DNA of 64,000 bases from Gammaproteobacteria bacterium (GTDB lineage Bacteria > Pseudomonadota > Gammaproteobacteria > Enterobacterales > Kangiellaceae): NCBI GenBank assembly GCA_013373375.1, contig JABXHY010000061.1:1-64000 (forward strand), in the 5' to 3' direction. The position numbers were made by a program, and so were the translations under genes. The notes beneath the pieces were generated by a model. That model saw nothing but the letters and a program-made list of their open reading frames with translations, did no database searches and was not told the DNA's origin. Positions 53,796 to 62,455 of the stretch are shown in pieces (position 1 is the stretch's first letter; each line of letters begins with the position of its first letter).

Positions 53796-54641
53796 TCAAT
53801 CGTAAAAAGGCTTCAAGACTTGACGTACAGAGCTCAAATAAGAGCCTCCAAACAGGTTCAGGTGATTGAGCAAGTGGTACAAGTTATACAGTTTTGCGCG
53901 CTCCCTCCAACTCTCAGAAATACCACTAACCATTTGATATTCTTGATAAAAAACATCGTCAAACCCACCAAATAAAGTAGTCATGGCAAGTTCTGCTTCA
54001 GGCCATCCGTAATAACACGCTGGATCAAATAATTTAGGGCCTTCCGCCGTGTTCATTAGGTTACCGGACCACAAATCACCGTGAATCAATACAGCTTTTT
54101 GAGCCGGCACCAACTCCGGCAAACGAAAGCAAACTTTCTCTATCGCGCTTAAATCCTCACTATTGAGTCTTCCTGAGTCATACGCAATCCGAGCTTGATA
54201 CTGTAATCTTTGCTCGGCAAAAAAACGGTAACCATCCTTGTCTGGTTTATTTTGCTGAGGAGTAAGGCCACAATAATTATCTTGAACGAATCCAAAACTA
54301 TCCTGAGTATTACTGTGCAGGTCAGCCAGCTGTTTAGCCAAGTCTTTCCAAAAAGCTGAGCTCGCTGGACGCTCTTCTAACCACTCCAGTACCATAGCTT
54401 GATGGTGAACAGCCAACACTTGAGGCGCAAGTCCTGTCACCGCATCAGAAATAGCCTTTAATCCCACAGATTCCGCTTCAAACATAGTTTGTGCAGGATG
54501 ATACTTTACGAAGAAACGCTTATCGCATGAGGTGACGACCTGGTAGCAATCGTTAATGCACCCGCCGCTTACCTGAGCAATAGATTCAATGCTCTTGTTT
54601 AGTTGCTGCTTGAGCCAAAGTTGTATATTTGAAGGGAGCAT
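53796..54641 (-). CDS. Fructosamine kinase family protein (phosphotransferase)
   Basis: A 281-residue protein of the fructosamine/ketosamine-3-kinase family, which has a protein-kinase-like fold. Visible parts are the glycine-containing N-lobe (VSGGCINDCYQV), the lysine region FFVKYHP, a hinge region around MVLEWLEE, and the catalytic HGDLWSGN with His near 187. The metal-binding segment FDPACYYGWPEAELAM is at about 206-221. The terminal YNLYHLLNHLNLFGG is also typical. Members phosphorylate glycated lysine or free ketosamines and start deglycation; the bacterial substrate is often unknown. The ATG at 54641 has AGGGAG close by. It is divergent from the amidohydrolase gene and lies 140 bases before speD on the same strand. 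Confidence 0.92.
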   Translation of the reverse strand: MLPSNIQLWLKQQLNKSIESIAQVSGGCINDCYQVVTSCDKRFFVKYHPAQTMFEAESVGLKAISDAVTGLAPQVLAVHHQAMVLEWLEERPASSAFWKDLAKQLADLHSNTQDSFGFVQDNYCGLTPQQNKPDKDGYRFFAEQRLQYQARIAYDSGRLNSEDLSAIEKVCFRLPELVPAQKAVLIHGDLWSGNLMNTAEGPKLFDPACYYGWPEAELAMTTLFGGFDDVFYQEYQMVSGISESWRERAKLYNLYHLLNHLNLFGGSYLSSVRQVLKPFYD

Positions 54642-54676
54642 TACTTAGCCTCACAAGCTATTGAAATACTGATCTA

Positions 54677-54708
54677 TTTACTTTATCCGATAGTGACTTG
54701 CTTATAAT
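54677..54708 (+). promoter_or_regulatory. Candidate promoter for the amidohydrolase gene
   Basis: A consensus -10 box TATAAT (54703-54708) lies 83 bases before the chosen ATG, with an imperfect -35-like TTTACT at 54677 and long spacing. The strength of this assignment rests on the -10 box only. Confidence 0.4.
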
Positions 54709-54791
54709 GACAGCATTGTTGAAACTGGTTAAACTCCTGTCATCCTTTGCGAGTTCTATTTATATCTGTGAAATCTTTACGGGACCAATCA

Positions 54792-56516
54792 ATGCATAAA
54801 ATTAATCGAACAAAAACGCCTCCGTTGAACCGACACTTTTCTACAAAACACAAAATAATAAACATCCTAGCTTTCTTTTTAGGCACTGTTATTAGTGGTG
54901 GAGTCTTCGCCGAAGCAACTTTAATCCATAATATAACAGGCTATACCATGACAGGTGAGCCCGGCAATCAAGCTAAGAGAAAGACGTTTGAAGCTCTGGT
55001 ATTCGAACAAGGAAAAGTGTTATTTGCGGGCAGTCTCGAGCAAGCCAGTCAACAGTTTTCAGATGCAAAAAAAATCGATGGCAAAGGCCGAGTCATGCTT
55101 CCAGGACTTATTGACGCTCATGGCCACATTCTCGGGTTGGGACAAGGACTCTCCAGTGTTGATTTACGTGGCGTAACATCAGAAGCAGAAGCGGTTGAAA
55201 AAGTAAAAGCTTTCGCACGCGAAAATCCCAAACAAAAATGGATAATAGGCCGCGGCTGGAACCAGGTACTGTGGCCCGATAAGCAATTTCCGAGTGCAGT
55301 ATCACTTGACGCTATCAAACTCAATAAACCGATTGTTCTTAGCCGGATTGACGGTCACGCTGCATGGGTGAACAGTAAAGCGTTGGAAGTCGGTAAGATT
55401 ACATCGAAAACACTGGACCCAGAGGGCGGCCAAATTATCAAAGACGAACAGGGAAAACCTACCGGAGTATTAATTGACACTGCCGAGTATCTGGTAACTC
55501 AACACATTCCAGCAGCCACCGATTTGGAAAACAATTATGCGCTCGATAAAGCTTTTGAGCATTTACTGTCTCTTGGTATTACCAGTGTGCACGATGCCGG
55601 GATAGGTGATGATCTCTATCGGTTATACCAACTAAGAGCAAAACAAGATCAATTACCACTGCGTGTGTACGCCATGCTCGATGGAAGTTCAGAAAAATTA
55701 CCTCTGTGGCTTAAAAAAGGCTTTGTTAAAGATCCGGATGATCGATTGAGTATTCGCAGTGTGAAACTGTACTCAGACGGAGCTTTGGGCAGTCGCGGCG
55801 CGGCGATGATAGAACCTTACAGCGATCAAAAAGATCACAAAGGTTTGCTGGTAACAGCACCTGACGTCCTTGACAATAAAGTTGAACAAACACTCTCAGC
55901 CAACTTTCAAGCCAACATCCATGCTATTGGCGACCGCGGAAATCGAATCGTCCTCAACGCTATTGAAGACGCTTATAAAAACGGATTTGGTAAAGGTCTT
56001 CGCCATCGCATCGAGCATACCCAGGTCGTTGCATTATCCGATCTTAAACGAATTAAAGAACTTAATCTGATCGCCAGTATGCAACCAACACACGCCACAA
56101 GCGATATGAACATGGCAGAAGATCGCGTAGGTCCAGACAGAATCAAAGGCGCTTATGCCTGGCGAACACTGTTAGACCAAGGCACTATCATAGCGTCGGG
56201 CTCAGATTTTCCGGTAGAGCTGGCAAATCCCTTTCACGGCATACACGCAGCAGTAACGAGACAAAATCATGAAAACCAGCCTAAAGGCGGGTGGATACCT
56301 GAGCAGAAAATGACCCGAACAGAAGCATTTAGGAGTTTTACTCTGGATGCCGCTTTCTCAGCTCATCAAGACAATGTTCTTGGTAGCCTAGAAGTTGGTA
56401 AATGGGCTGACTTTATCTTGGTGGATAAGGATATGTTTGAAATTTCTGAAACCGAGCTATGGAAGATCAAAGTGCTCGAAACCTGGGTTGCTGGTAAAAA
56501 AGTATTCGAAAAATAG
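54792..56516 (+). CDS. Secreted amidohydrolase, YtcJ-like (Amidohydro_3)
   Basis: The frame opens at a TTG (54747), but the ATG at 54792 has GGGA about 8 bases upstream and gives a signal peptide (basic NRHFSTKHK, hydrophobic INILAFFLGTVISGGVFA), leaving 574 residues. The metal-dependent hydrolase core starts after a small beta domain: MLPGLIDAHGHILG near residue 108 supplies the two metal histidines, and HAIGDRGNR, HRIEHTQV and SGSDFPVE supply later His and Asp positions. This arrangement is the YtcJ-type branch of the amidohydrolase superfamily, with secreted members found in many marine bacteria. The likely reaction is hydrolysis of an amide or cyclic amide; the substrate cannot be told. 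It stands alone on the plus strand, 78 bases before ppiC. Confidence 0.9.
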   Translation: MHKINRTKTPPLNRHFSTKHKIINILAFFLGTVISGGVFAEATLIHNITGYTMTGEPGNQAKRKTFEALVFEQGKVLFAGSLEQASQQFSDAKKIDGKGRVMLPGLIDAHGHILGLGQGLSSVDLRGVTSEAEAVEKVKAFARENPKQKWIIGRGWNQVLWPDKQFPSAVSLDAIKLNKPIVLSRIDGHAAWVNSKALEVGKITSKTLDPEGGQIIKDEQGKPTGVLIDTAEYLVTQHIPAATDLENNYALDKAFEHLLSLGITSVHDAGIGDDLYRLYQLRAKQDQLPLRVYAMLDGSSEKLPLWLKKGFVKDPDDRLSIRSVKLYSDGALGSRGAAMIEPYSDQKDHKGLLVTAPDVLDNKVEQTLSANFQANIHAIGDRGNRIVLNAIEDAYKNGFGKGLRHRIEHTQVVALSDLKRIKELNLIASMQPTHATSDMNMAEDRVGPDRIKGAYAWRTLLDQGTIIASGSDFPVELANPFHGIHAAVTRQNHENQPKGGWIPEQKMTRTEAFRSFTLDAAFSAHQDNVLGSLEVGKWADFILVDKDMFEISETELWKIKVLETWVAGKKVFEK

Positions 56517-56594
56517 TTATAATGCCCCACGAAATCTCCCGTTAGCAGGCAAAGTGACTAACGGTATATTAATTGTACAAAATAGGAGTTACCT

Positions 56595-56876
56595 ATGGCA
56601 CGCGCAACAGCACGACATTTATTAGTGGACAGTGAAGACAAATGCAACAGCATTAAACAACAAATCAGTGACGGTGCAAGCTTTGCAGAAATGGCAAAAC
56701 AGCACTCATCGTGCCCTTCTGGTGCCAATGGCGGAGATCTTGGTGAATTTGGACCAGGACAAATGGTAAAAGAATTTGATGAAGTTGTGTTCAGTGCTCC
56801 AGTCAACACAGTTCAAGGGCCGGTTAAAACTCAGTTCGGCTACCATTTACTCGAAGTAACGAGCCGCACTGAATAA
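56595..56876 (+). CDS. ppiC: Small cytoplasmic parvulin, peptidyl-prolyl cis-trans isomerase PpiC
   Basis: A 93-residue single-domain parvulin without signal peptide, the length of E. coli PpiC. It contains RHLLV with the N-terminal active-site His, FAEMAKQHSSCPSG, then GGDLGEFGPGQMV, FDEVVF and the ending FGYHLLEV with the second His. It accelerates X-Pro isomerisation in the cytoplasm. The ATG is preceded by AGGAG at good spacing. A CCGTTAG/CTAACGG inverted repeat lies in the gap before it (56539-56564), and a strong terminator follows. It is unrelated in position to the two lipoprotein isomerases of the giant operon. Confidence 0.94.
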   Translation: MARATARHLLVDSEDKCNSIKQQISDGASFAEMAKQHSSCPSGANGGDLGEFGPGQMVKEFDEVVFSAPVNTVQGPVKTQFGYHLLEVTSRTE

Positions 56877-56966
56877 TTACTACTGATTATAGTGGTGAAC
56901 ACTTATTGCAATATAGAGGTATTGATTAATCCAATATCCGCATTTCGAGTAAGTGTGAGTTCAATT

Positions 56967-56997
56967 AAAAGTGGGCATCGCCCACTTTTTTGTTTTT
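56967..56997 (+). terminator. Intrinsic terminator after ppiC
   Basis: AAAAGTGGGC (56967-56976) and GCCCACTTTT (56980-56989) pair perfectly around ATC and are followed by TTGTTTTT. It lies about 90 bases past the ppiC stop. Confidence 0.9.
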
Positions 56998-57068
56998 AAT
57001 TTTATTTGTAACTTGTTTAAATCAAAATCAATAGCACACTCAAATACAGATAAATAAGAAGAAGGCCT

Positions 57069-57353
57069 ATGGAAAAACAAACAGAAATTGAAGCGGCAGC
57101 ATTTCGAAGACTACTAAAACATCTCGATGAACATAAAGAAGTTCAAAACATTGAATTAATGATTCTTGCTGATTTTTGTCGTAATTGTTTGTCCAAATGG
57201 ATGGTCGCTGCTGCGCAAGAGCGAGATGTTGAACTCGACTATGAAGCAGCGCGCGAACATGTATACGGAATGCCTTACAGCGAATGGAAAGATAAGTACC
57301 AGACTGAAGCAACTCCAGAGCAAATGAAAGCCTTTGATGCCCGTCGCAAGTAG
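57069..57353 (+). CDS. DUF1244 family protein
   Basis: A 94-residue protein matching DUF1244: an N-terminal helix (AAAFRRLLKHLDEH), the core ADFCRNCLSKWMVAAA with Cys37 and Cys40, and VYGMPYSEWKDKYQ near the end. The conserved C..C pair could bind a metal, but no role is established for the family. It is predicted to be cytoplasmic. The ATG at 57069 has GAAGG just upstream. It is a single gene after the ppiC terminator, 94 bases before a MarR gene on the same strand. Confidence 0.88.
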   Translation: MEKQTEIEAAAFRRLLKHLDEHKEVQNIELMILADFCRNCLSKWMVAAAQERDVELDYEAAREHVYGMPYSEWKDKYQTEATPEQMKAFDARRK

Positions 57354-57447
57354 TTGGTTCTTTGGTTTAATTAATTATTCTGCAGTCGATTTGCGAGCAC
57401 GAGCAATCAATCGTAAAATACAGATTGTATTGGTTAGGTAGTCAGTT

Positions 57448-57921
57448 ATGGAAAAGTACGAAGAATTACTTATTTCGCTTAGAAGAATAATTCGCTCCAT
57501 TGATTTGCATTCGAAAAAGCTCAATAAAGAGTCTGGCATGACCGGGCCACAATTATTGGTATTGCAAGAAATTGCAAAGCTCGATGGTGTTACTGCAAAA
57601 GGAATTGCAAAAAATATCAATCTAAGCCAGGGAACCATCACAACGATTCTTGATCGACTTGAATCACGACAATTAATTCAACGAATTCGAAGTACTAACG
57701 ATCGACGACAAATTTCATTGCACTTAACTGAAGAAGCAATAAGGTTGCTGGAGAAAGCGCCAAAGCCATTACAAGATCATTTTATTGATCGCTTTAAACA
57801 ACTTGAAGAATGGGAACAAAACTTGTTGCTATCATCATTTAGCAGAGTCGCTTCAATGATGGATGCCAGCGAGCTCGATGCAGCACCACTTTTAGAGATC
57901 AGAGGCGAAATAGCGAAATAA
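57448..57921 (+). CDS. MarR-family transcriptional regulator
   Basis: A 157-residue winged-helix protein of the MarR type. N-terminal dimer helices (LLISLRRIIRSIDLHSKKL) lead to the DNA-binding part at about 35-100: GPQLLVLQEIAKLDGVTAKGIAKN, recognition helix LSQGTITTILDRLESRQLI, and wing IRSTNDRRQISLHLTEEA. A C-terminal helix pair completes the dimer interface. The ligand is unknown. It converges with the M20 hydrolase gene 41 bases further on, so it does not regulate it from a shared promoter. Confidence 0.93.
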   Translation: MEKYEELLISLRRIIRSIDLHSKKLNKESGMTGPQLLVLQEIAKLDGVTAKGIAKNINLSQGTITTILDRLESRQLIQRIRSTNDRRQISLHLTEEAIRLLEKAPKPLQDHFIDRFKQLEEWEQNLLLSSFSRVASMMDASELDAAPLLEIRGEIAK

Positions 57922-57962
57922 ACCCATTTAAAACTCTGCTTAACTCTCTATTATCGTATGAA

Positions 57963-59252
57963 TTAATTTTCCGCTAAATCAATAATCGTTTTCAGTAATA
58001 AATTTGAAGCTTTTTCAATATCATCCCAGTGAGACCATTCGTCAGGTGCATGGGAAATACCACCAACACTTTTAACAAATATTAAGCCGGTGGGCACCAT
58101 ATCTGCAAAAAATTGACAATCGTGTCCTGCTCCGCTCGGCATTCTTAAATAATCAAGATTTGCTTGCTGCGCATTTTTTTCCAACACCGACACAACCTGA
58201 TCAGAAAAGTGTCGTGGTTCCAACCAACTTAATTGCTCGTGCTCAAACTTCAAATTGTGTTTTCGTCCAATTGCAGAAAGTACCTTATGACAGGCGTGGG
58301 AGACTTGCTTCATTATCTCGTTATCCATGTCCCGTCCAACCAACGTAAAGTGCGCTTCACCAGGAATAGTGTGCGCAAAACCGGGCTTTAGCTCTACCCT
58401 ACCGATAGTTAAACGAGTGTACTCACTGCCTTCTTCATCAATAATTCGGCTTAATTCATGTGCAAAGTCTGCAACTCCCATAAAGGCATCACTGCGCATT
58501 TTCATTGGAGCAGTTCCTGCATGATCCGCTTTTCCCACAAACTTAATCAGCCACTTAAACACACCCGAAATTCCGTCAACAACACCAACTGGTTTGTTCT
58601 CGGCTTCCAAAACAGGACCTTGTTCAATATGCAATTCTAAAAATGCGCGAATGGATTCCGGATCACGACGTGCATGCAACGCTTGATGAACATCAAAGCC
58701 ACAATCGGTTAATGCATCTTTTAAATAATCGCCATTCGGATCTTTCGCCGACTCCAGCCAATCTGGGGTTAAGTTACCCGTAAGAGCTTGCGCGCCTAAC
58801 ATACCACCAAAGCGCCCCTCCTCTTCGCTGGTTCCAATAATTTCTATTGGCCGTTTTATTGGTAGGTTTAATTCTTGAATGCGTCTCACACATTCAAGTC
58901 CAGCAATTACGCCAAGCGTTCCATCAAACATCCCACCAGCTGGAACCGAGTCCAAGTGGGAACCGATCAAAATAGCGGGAGCGTCGATAATTTCTTGTGA
59001 AGCATCTTTTGGAATATATCGGCCACAAACATTACCAACGCCATCAATATGGGTTTGTAATCCATTGGCTTCAAATTGTTTTTTCACCCACTGACGTGCT
59101 TCCATATCGATCGGCGTTAATCCTTGACGATAAACACCTTTGTCTTCTGGGTTATATCCAAATTGAGCAAGACGATAAAGATCATCTTCAATGCGTTGAA
59201 TGTTGATAGAGTTATTAAACTGAGTGGGTCCGGAAGAAATAAGCGCCTCCAA
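57963..59252 (-). CDS. M20-family hydantoinase/carbamoylase amidase (AllC/AmaB/HyuC type)
   Basis: A 429-residue metalloenzyme of the TIGR01879 type, which hydrolyses N-carbamoyl-L-amino acids, beta-ureidopropionate or allantoate. Metal ligands are seen as His99 and Asp110 in GSHLDSVPAGGMFDGTLG, the acidic pair in TSEEEGRFGG (about 143-145), His208 in LELHIEQGPVLE, and the late His in GGISHAPDEW. The dimerisation insert (VGKADHAGTAPM) is present. The subtype cannot be decided by eye. The open frame begins with TTG at 59252, preceded at once by a stop. A GGAGG overlaps this TTG, which is unusual: it would better serve an ATT codon five positions in. The true start is therefore uncertain by a few residues. 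It converges with the MarR gene. Confidence 0.9.
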   Translation of the reverse strand: MEALISSGPTQFNNSINIQRIEDDLYRLAQFGYNPEDKGVYRQGLTPIDMEARQWVKKQFEANGLQTHIDGVGNVCGRYIPKDASQEIIDAPAILIGSHLDSVPAGGMFDGTLGVIAGLECVRRIQELNLPIKRPIEIIGTSEEEGRFGGMLGAQALTGNLTPDWLESAKDPNGDYLKDALTDCGFDVHQALHARRDPESIRAFLELHIEQGPVLEAENKPVGVVDGISGVFKWLIKFVGKADHAGTAPMKMRSDAFMGVADFAHELSRIIDEEGSEYTRLTIGRVELKPGFAHTIPGEAHFTLVGRDMDNEIMKQVSHACHKVLSAIGRKHNLKFEHEQLSWLEPRHFSDQVVSVLEKNAQQANLDYLRMPSGAGHDCQFFADMVPTGLIFVKSVGGISHAPDEWSHWDDIEKASNLLLKTIIDLAEN

Positions 59253-59276
59253 ACATTATGTTGAGTGAAGATTAGA

Positions 59277-59309
59277 AGGTTCCGCTTAAATGATATTCAA
59301 ACGGAACCT
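59277..59309 (-). terminator. Possible terminator between cold-shock-domain gene and M20 gene
   Basis: AGGTTCCG (59277-59284) pairs with CGGAACCT (59302-59309), with further pairing inside. It begins 11 bases past the stop of the cold-shock gene. The T run on the minus strand is poor (TTCTAATCTT), so it may instead be a processing or regulatory hairpin. Confidence 0.45.
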
Positions 59310-59319
59310 CGAGAACTAA

Positions 59320-59553
59320 CTAAGCCACACGAACTTCGATAGCTTGTATACCTCGGTCCGTTTTAGCGACTTTAAATAAAACTTTTTGATTCGGTTTTAA
59401 ATAATGGTAGCCATTAGTTTTGATATTTGAAGAATGCACAAAAATACTGTTTTTTTGATCAATTTGGATAAAGCCAAAACCTTTTTTACGGTTAAACCAA
59501 TCGACTTTACCGTTTAAATTAAACTTAAAAATTCGTGCTAATGATAAAAACAT
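59320..59553 (-). CDS. Cold-shock-domain protein
   Basis: A 77-residue protein with one cold-shock domain: GKVDWFNRKKGFGFIQ carrying the RNP1 motif KGFGFI, then IFVHSSNI for RNP2. The end QKVLFKVAKTDRGIQAIEVRV is the closing OB-fold strand pair. It should bind single-stranded RNA or DNA in the cytoplasm. Compared with CspA there are about 13 extra N-terminal residues (MFLSLARIFKFNL). The start is supported by AGGA 8 bases upstream. It lies 9 bases after the CheW gene, the last of a three-gene cluster. It need not be cold-induced; no long 5' leader is present. Confidence 0.92.
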   Translation of the reverse strand: MFLSLARIFKFNLNGKVDWFNRKKGFGFIQIDQKNSIFVHSSNIKTNGYHYLKPNQKVLFKVAKTDRGIQAIEVRVA

Positions 59554-59562
59554 AGTTGATTC

Positions 59563-60033
59563 CTAATCGTCATTTATGAGCCGATAGAAATCGAGAACCG
59601 AGTAAAGACGGTCGTTAGTATAAATGGTGCCTTTCACAAGTGTTTTTTGATCGGTCACATCAGTAGTGCGTTCAACCAGTTCTGGATCGAAATGAATGAT
59701 TTCTTCCACACTGTCGACACTTATACCGATCAAATTGTCATCAAAAGACAATGTAATAATTCGCCAGTCTTTTCCCGGGTCCGATTTCGGTAAATCGAAT
59801 AACAGTCGGCCCGAATATATAGTAGCAATGCTGCCGCGAATATTTAAAATACCTAAAATGCCATGAGGCGCTCCAGGAACAGGAGTAGGCTCAGTAAAAT
59901 GAAAAATTTCTTCGATATCCGCTATTGGGTGACAGTACCGTGTTCCACTTATTTTAAACGTGATCCACTGCCACTCTTGAGGTTGTGATAAAACCTCAGC
60001 ATCAATTGAGCCATCCTTTTTCATTTTGCTCAC
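59563..60033 (-). CDS. CheW-domain chemotaxis coupling protein
   Basis: A 156-residue single CheW domain: WQWITFKISGTRYCHPIADIEEI, then VPGAPHGILGILNIRGSIATIY, the motif that contacts receptors and kinase, and VDSVEEIIHF near the end. CheW-type proteins couple chemoreceptors to the CheA kinase on the cytoplasmic side. The start is GTG at 60033 within a 4-base overlap (GTGA) with the stop of the RRM gene, so the two are translationally linked; AAGGGG lies about 11 bases upstream. No cheA or receptor gene is close. The neighbours are two small RNA-binding proteins, an unusual setting. Confidence 0.9.
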   Translation of the reverse strand: MSKMKKDGSIDAEVLSQPQEWQWITFKISGTRYCHPIADIEEIFHFTEPTPVPGAPHGILGILNIRGSIATIYSGRLLFDLPKSDPGKDWRIITLSFDDNLIGISVDSVEEIIHFDPELVERTTDVTDQKTLVKGTIYTNDRLYSVLDFYRLINDD

Positions 60034-60314
60034 AGAGCTTTGGTCCCCTTTTTGGAGTATTTGCCTCGTCTTCGCTTTTTGCGCTGCTGTTTAAATGCAG
60101 GCGATACCTTCAGTACCTTGCCTGCCATCGGACTCCCGTCAACAATGTTGATGGCAGCCCGAGCATCTTCATTATAGCGCATCTTGACGAACCCGACCTT
60201 GTTATCTGGTTCAGTTTTTACTTCGACCTCTAAAACCTCACCAAAGTCAGCAAAAGCGTCCTCTAATTCGGCCTCCGTCACCTCTTCAGACAAATTCTCA
60301 ACTTTTATTTTCAC
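60030..60314 (-). CDS. Small RNA-recognition-motif (RRM) protein
   Basis: A 94-residue protein with one RRM at about 1-74: first strand KIKVENLS (RNP2), helix TEAELEDAFADFGEV, and NKVGFVKMRYNEDARAAIN containing the RNP1-like strand. A very basic tail follows (KQQRKKRRRGKYSKKGTK), which should strengthen RNA binding. Bacterial single-RRM proteins are poorly understood. The chosen start is GTG at 60314 with a weak ribosome site. It opens a tight cluster with CheW and a cold-shock-domain protein and lies 61 bases after asnB on the same strand. Confidence 0.9.
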   Translation of the reverse strand: MKIKVENLSEEVTEAELEDAFADFGEVLEVEVKTEPDNKVGFVKMRYNEDARAAINIVDGSPMAGKVLKVSPAFKQQRKKRRRGKYSKKGTKAL

Positions 60315-60375
60315 GTCAGATGAGCCCTATTTAAATTATCGCTATCCAGCAGTTCCGATACTGGAGCGCATCACA

Positions 60376-62385
60376 TCAAGCATGCCAGCCCAGACTTTTC
60401 GCTTGTTCAGCAGCCTGTGCAGGGACATCTGTGGCAACAAACTTCTGATGCATAATTTGAACTCCGATAACATGATTGATTACCGCATCCATCTGCACTC
60501 GATCATGATGTTCCGATGAATCACCTTGTTGCTGAATCATTGCTGCAACAGCTTTTGCATCTAATAAGCCTGCGGCATTGATTTGCTCGCTGCTGGCAAA
60601 CTCATTTACTAATGTCATCAACGCTTGCCACTTTTTCTCATCGCGATGCGCTGGCGGAGCCATAAACGCAAACTTTTGTCGCTTATACAAGGTTTCTGGT
60701 AGTAATCCTTTCATTGCTTCTTTTAAGACGTACTTTTCAACCGGGCCTTTAATTCTTAATTGAGGAGGTACTTTTGTGGCAAACTCAGCCAGATGATGGT
60801 CCAAAAATGCAGGTCGAGCTTCCATTGAATTTGCCATATCCACTCTATCTCCACCCCAAGTCAAAATTTGCCCTTCAAGCATGGTTTTAATCCAGACATA
60901 CTGCGCTTTATCAAGCGGATGTCTCCCTTGAAGCATAGACAAATCAAATGTATCCGCAATTGCAGCGCCCGGATCATAGTCTTGCAATTGCTGACGTCTA
61001 TCGTTCGTCAACAGTGATAAAGCAATTGAATCACAATGCAACCACGGTTGTAAGCATGTCGGAGTAAAGCCAACAAAACTTGAAATGGCTTTCGAGTTGT
61101 ACTCTTCTTTCGGCAACATCGCACCTCTAAATAACGAGTTGTTGTGTTCTAATGATGACTTCCATATTTTACGTTGTTGTGAATCCAGATCTGACAATCC
61201 ATACAAAAACATATCATTGCGAAACGATGGGTAACCTGCAAACAGTTCATCTGAACCTTCTCCGGTTAACACCACTTTATAGTTAACTCGATTTACTTCC
61301 TGACTCATGAGCATTTTTGCAACACCGAGCGTATTGTAAATCGTTCTTTCGGTATGCCAGATGGTGCGCTCGAAATTTTCATAAAGATGTTCGGCAGATA
61401 AACTTAATACATGTTGATCGGCACCAACTTTGTCGGCCATTTCTTTTGCAATTGGCGTCTCATCGTATTCTTTATCGTCAAAACCAATTGTAAATGCTTT
61501 AACAGGATCTTGACTAACCGCTTGCGACAAACCAAGTATTGAACAGGAGTCGATTCCGCCTGAAAGATAAGCACCAACTGGAACGTCAGCAGTCAATCGT
61601 AGCTGAACCGCTTCTAATAATTTTTCTCGTACTGCTTCGATGTAATAATCTTCGTTAGGATTAATATCATGCTCATCGGCTTGAGGAAAATCTATGTCCC
61701 AATATTTATGTTGCTCTACATTTAAACCATTACGACTGCGCTTAATTTTAACAATATGACCAGGTTTAACCTGATGGATGCCTTTAAAAGCAGTAGAACC
61801 AGGTACCATGACTTGGATAAGCTGGTGAAACAAACCTTCTTCGTCAATTTCTCTTTTAACTTCTGGGTGAGCAAATAAAACTTTTAACTCAGAACCAAAT
61901 ACAATGCCGTTGTCGGTTTGTGTCCAATACAAAGGCTTAATTCCAAACCGATCGCGTACTAAATACAAACAATCATCTGAATTGTCATAAAGCGCAAACG
62001 CAAACTCACCACGCAATTGCTCGAGAGTTTTTTCCAGTCCCATACGAGGAAACAAATGCAAAATAATTTCAGAGTCCGACTTAGTTTGAAAATCAGCTCC
62101 ATCAGCGGTCAACTGTGCTCGAATTCTTTGATAATCGTACAGTTCTCCGTTTGCCGTTAGCATTAACTTTTCTTCATGTGCACAAAAGGGCTGACGACCT
62201 CGACTTTCATTTAAATCGATTATCGACAATCGAGCATGACTAAAACCAACGCCGCGATTTTCTAACACTTTATAACCAAAGCCATCGGGACCTCGATGAT
62301 GTTGAATCGCGGCCATGTTGACTAATAATTGAGGCTCGATCGGACGAGAAGGATCGCGGTGAAATATTCCAGCAATACCACACAT
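60376..62385 (-). CDS. asnB: Asparagine synthase, glutamine-hydrolysing
   Basis: A 669-residue class II amidotransferase that makes asparagine from aspartate, glutamine and ATP. The start is fixed by MCGIAGIF: Cys2 is the glutaminase nucleophile, and AGGAG lies 7 bases upstream. The N-terminal half has HRGPDGFGY, ARLSIIDL, NGELYDY and SDSEI. The synthetase half begins near residue 250, with the ATP-binding SGGIDS near 275 and GEGSDELFAGYP after it. It is about 115 residues longer than E. coli AsnB, closer to the long Bacillus-type or secondary-metabolism forms, so another carboxylate substrate is possible. It follows the carbamoyltransferase gene by 70 bases in the symporter cluster. Confidence 0.92.
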   Translation of the reverse strand: MCGIAGIFHRDPSRPIEPQLLVNMAAIQHHRGPDGFGYKVLENRGVGFSHARLSIIDLNESRGRQPFCAHEEKLMLTANGELYDYQRIRAQLTADGADFQTKSDSEIILHLFPRMGLEKTLEQLRGEFAFALYDNSDDCLYLVRDRFGIKPLYWTQTDNGIVFGSELKVLFAHPEVKREIDEEGLFHQLIQVMVPGSTAFKGIHQVKPGHIVKIKRSRNGLNVEQHKYWDIDFPQADEHDINPNEDYYIEAVREKLLEAVQLRLTADVPVGAYLSGGIDSCSILGLSQAVSQDPVKAFTIGFDDKEYDETPIAKEMADKVGADQHVLSLSAEHLYENFERTIWHTERTIYNTLGVAKMLMSQEVNRVNYKVVLTGEGSDELFAGYPSFRNDMFLYGLSDLDSQQRKIWKSSLEHNNSLFRGAMLPKEEYNSKAISSFVGFTPTCLQPWLHCDSIALSLLTNDRRQQLQDYDPGAAIADTFDLSMLQGRHPLDKAQYVWIKTMLEGQILTWGGDRVDMANSMEARPAFLDHHLAEFATKVPPQLRIKGPVEKYVLKEAMKGLLPETLYKRQKFAFMAPPAHRDEKKWQALMTLVNEFASSEQINAAGLLDAKAVAAMIQQQGDSSEHHDRVQMDAVINHVIGVQIMHQKFVATDVPAQAAEQAKSLGWHA

Positions 62386-62455
62386 ACTATACTCCTAATA
62401 AAATTCTATTCGGACGTTTTAAAAGGCGCCAACTTAGCGCCATCCGGATTTTCAG

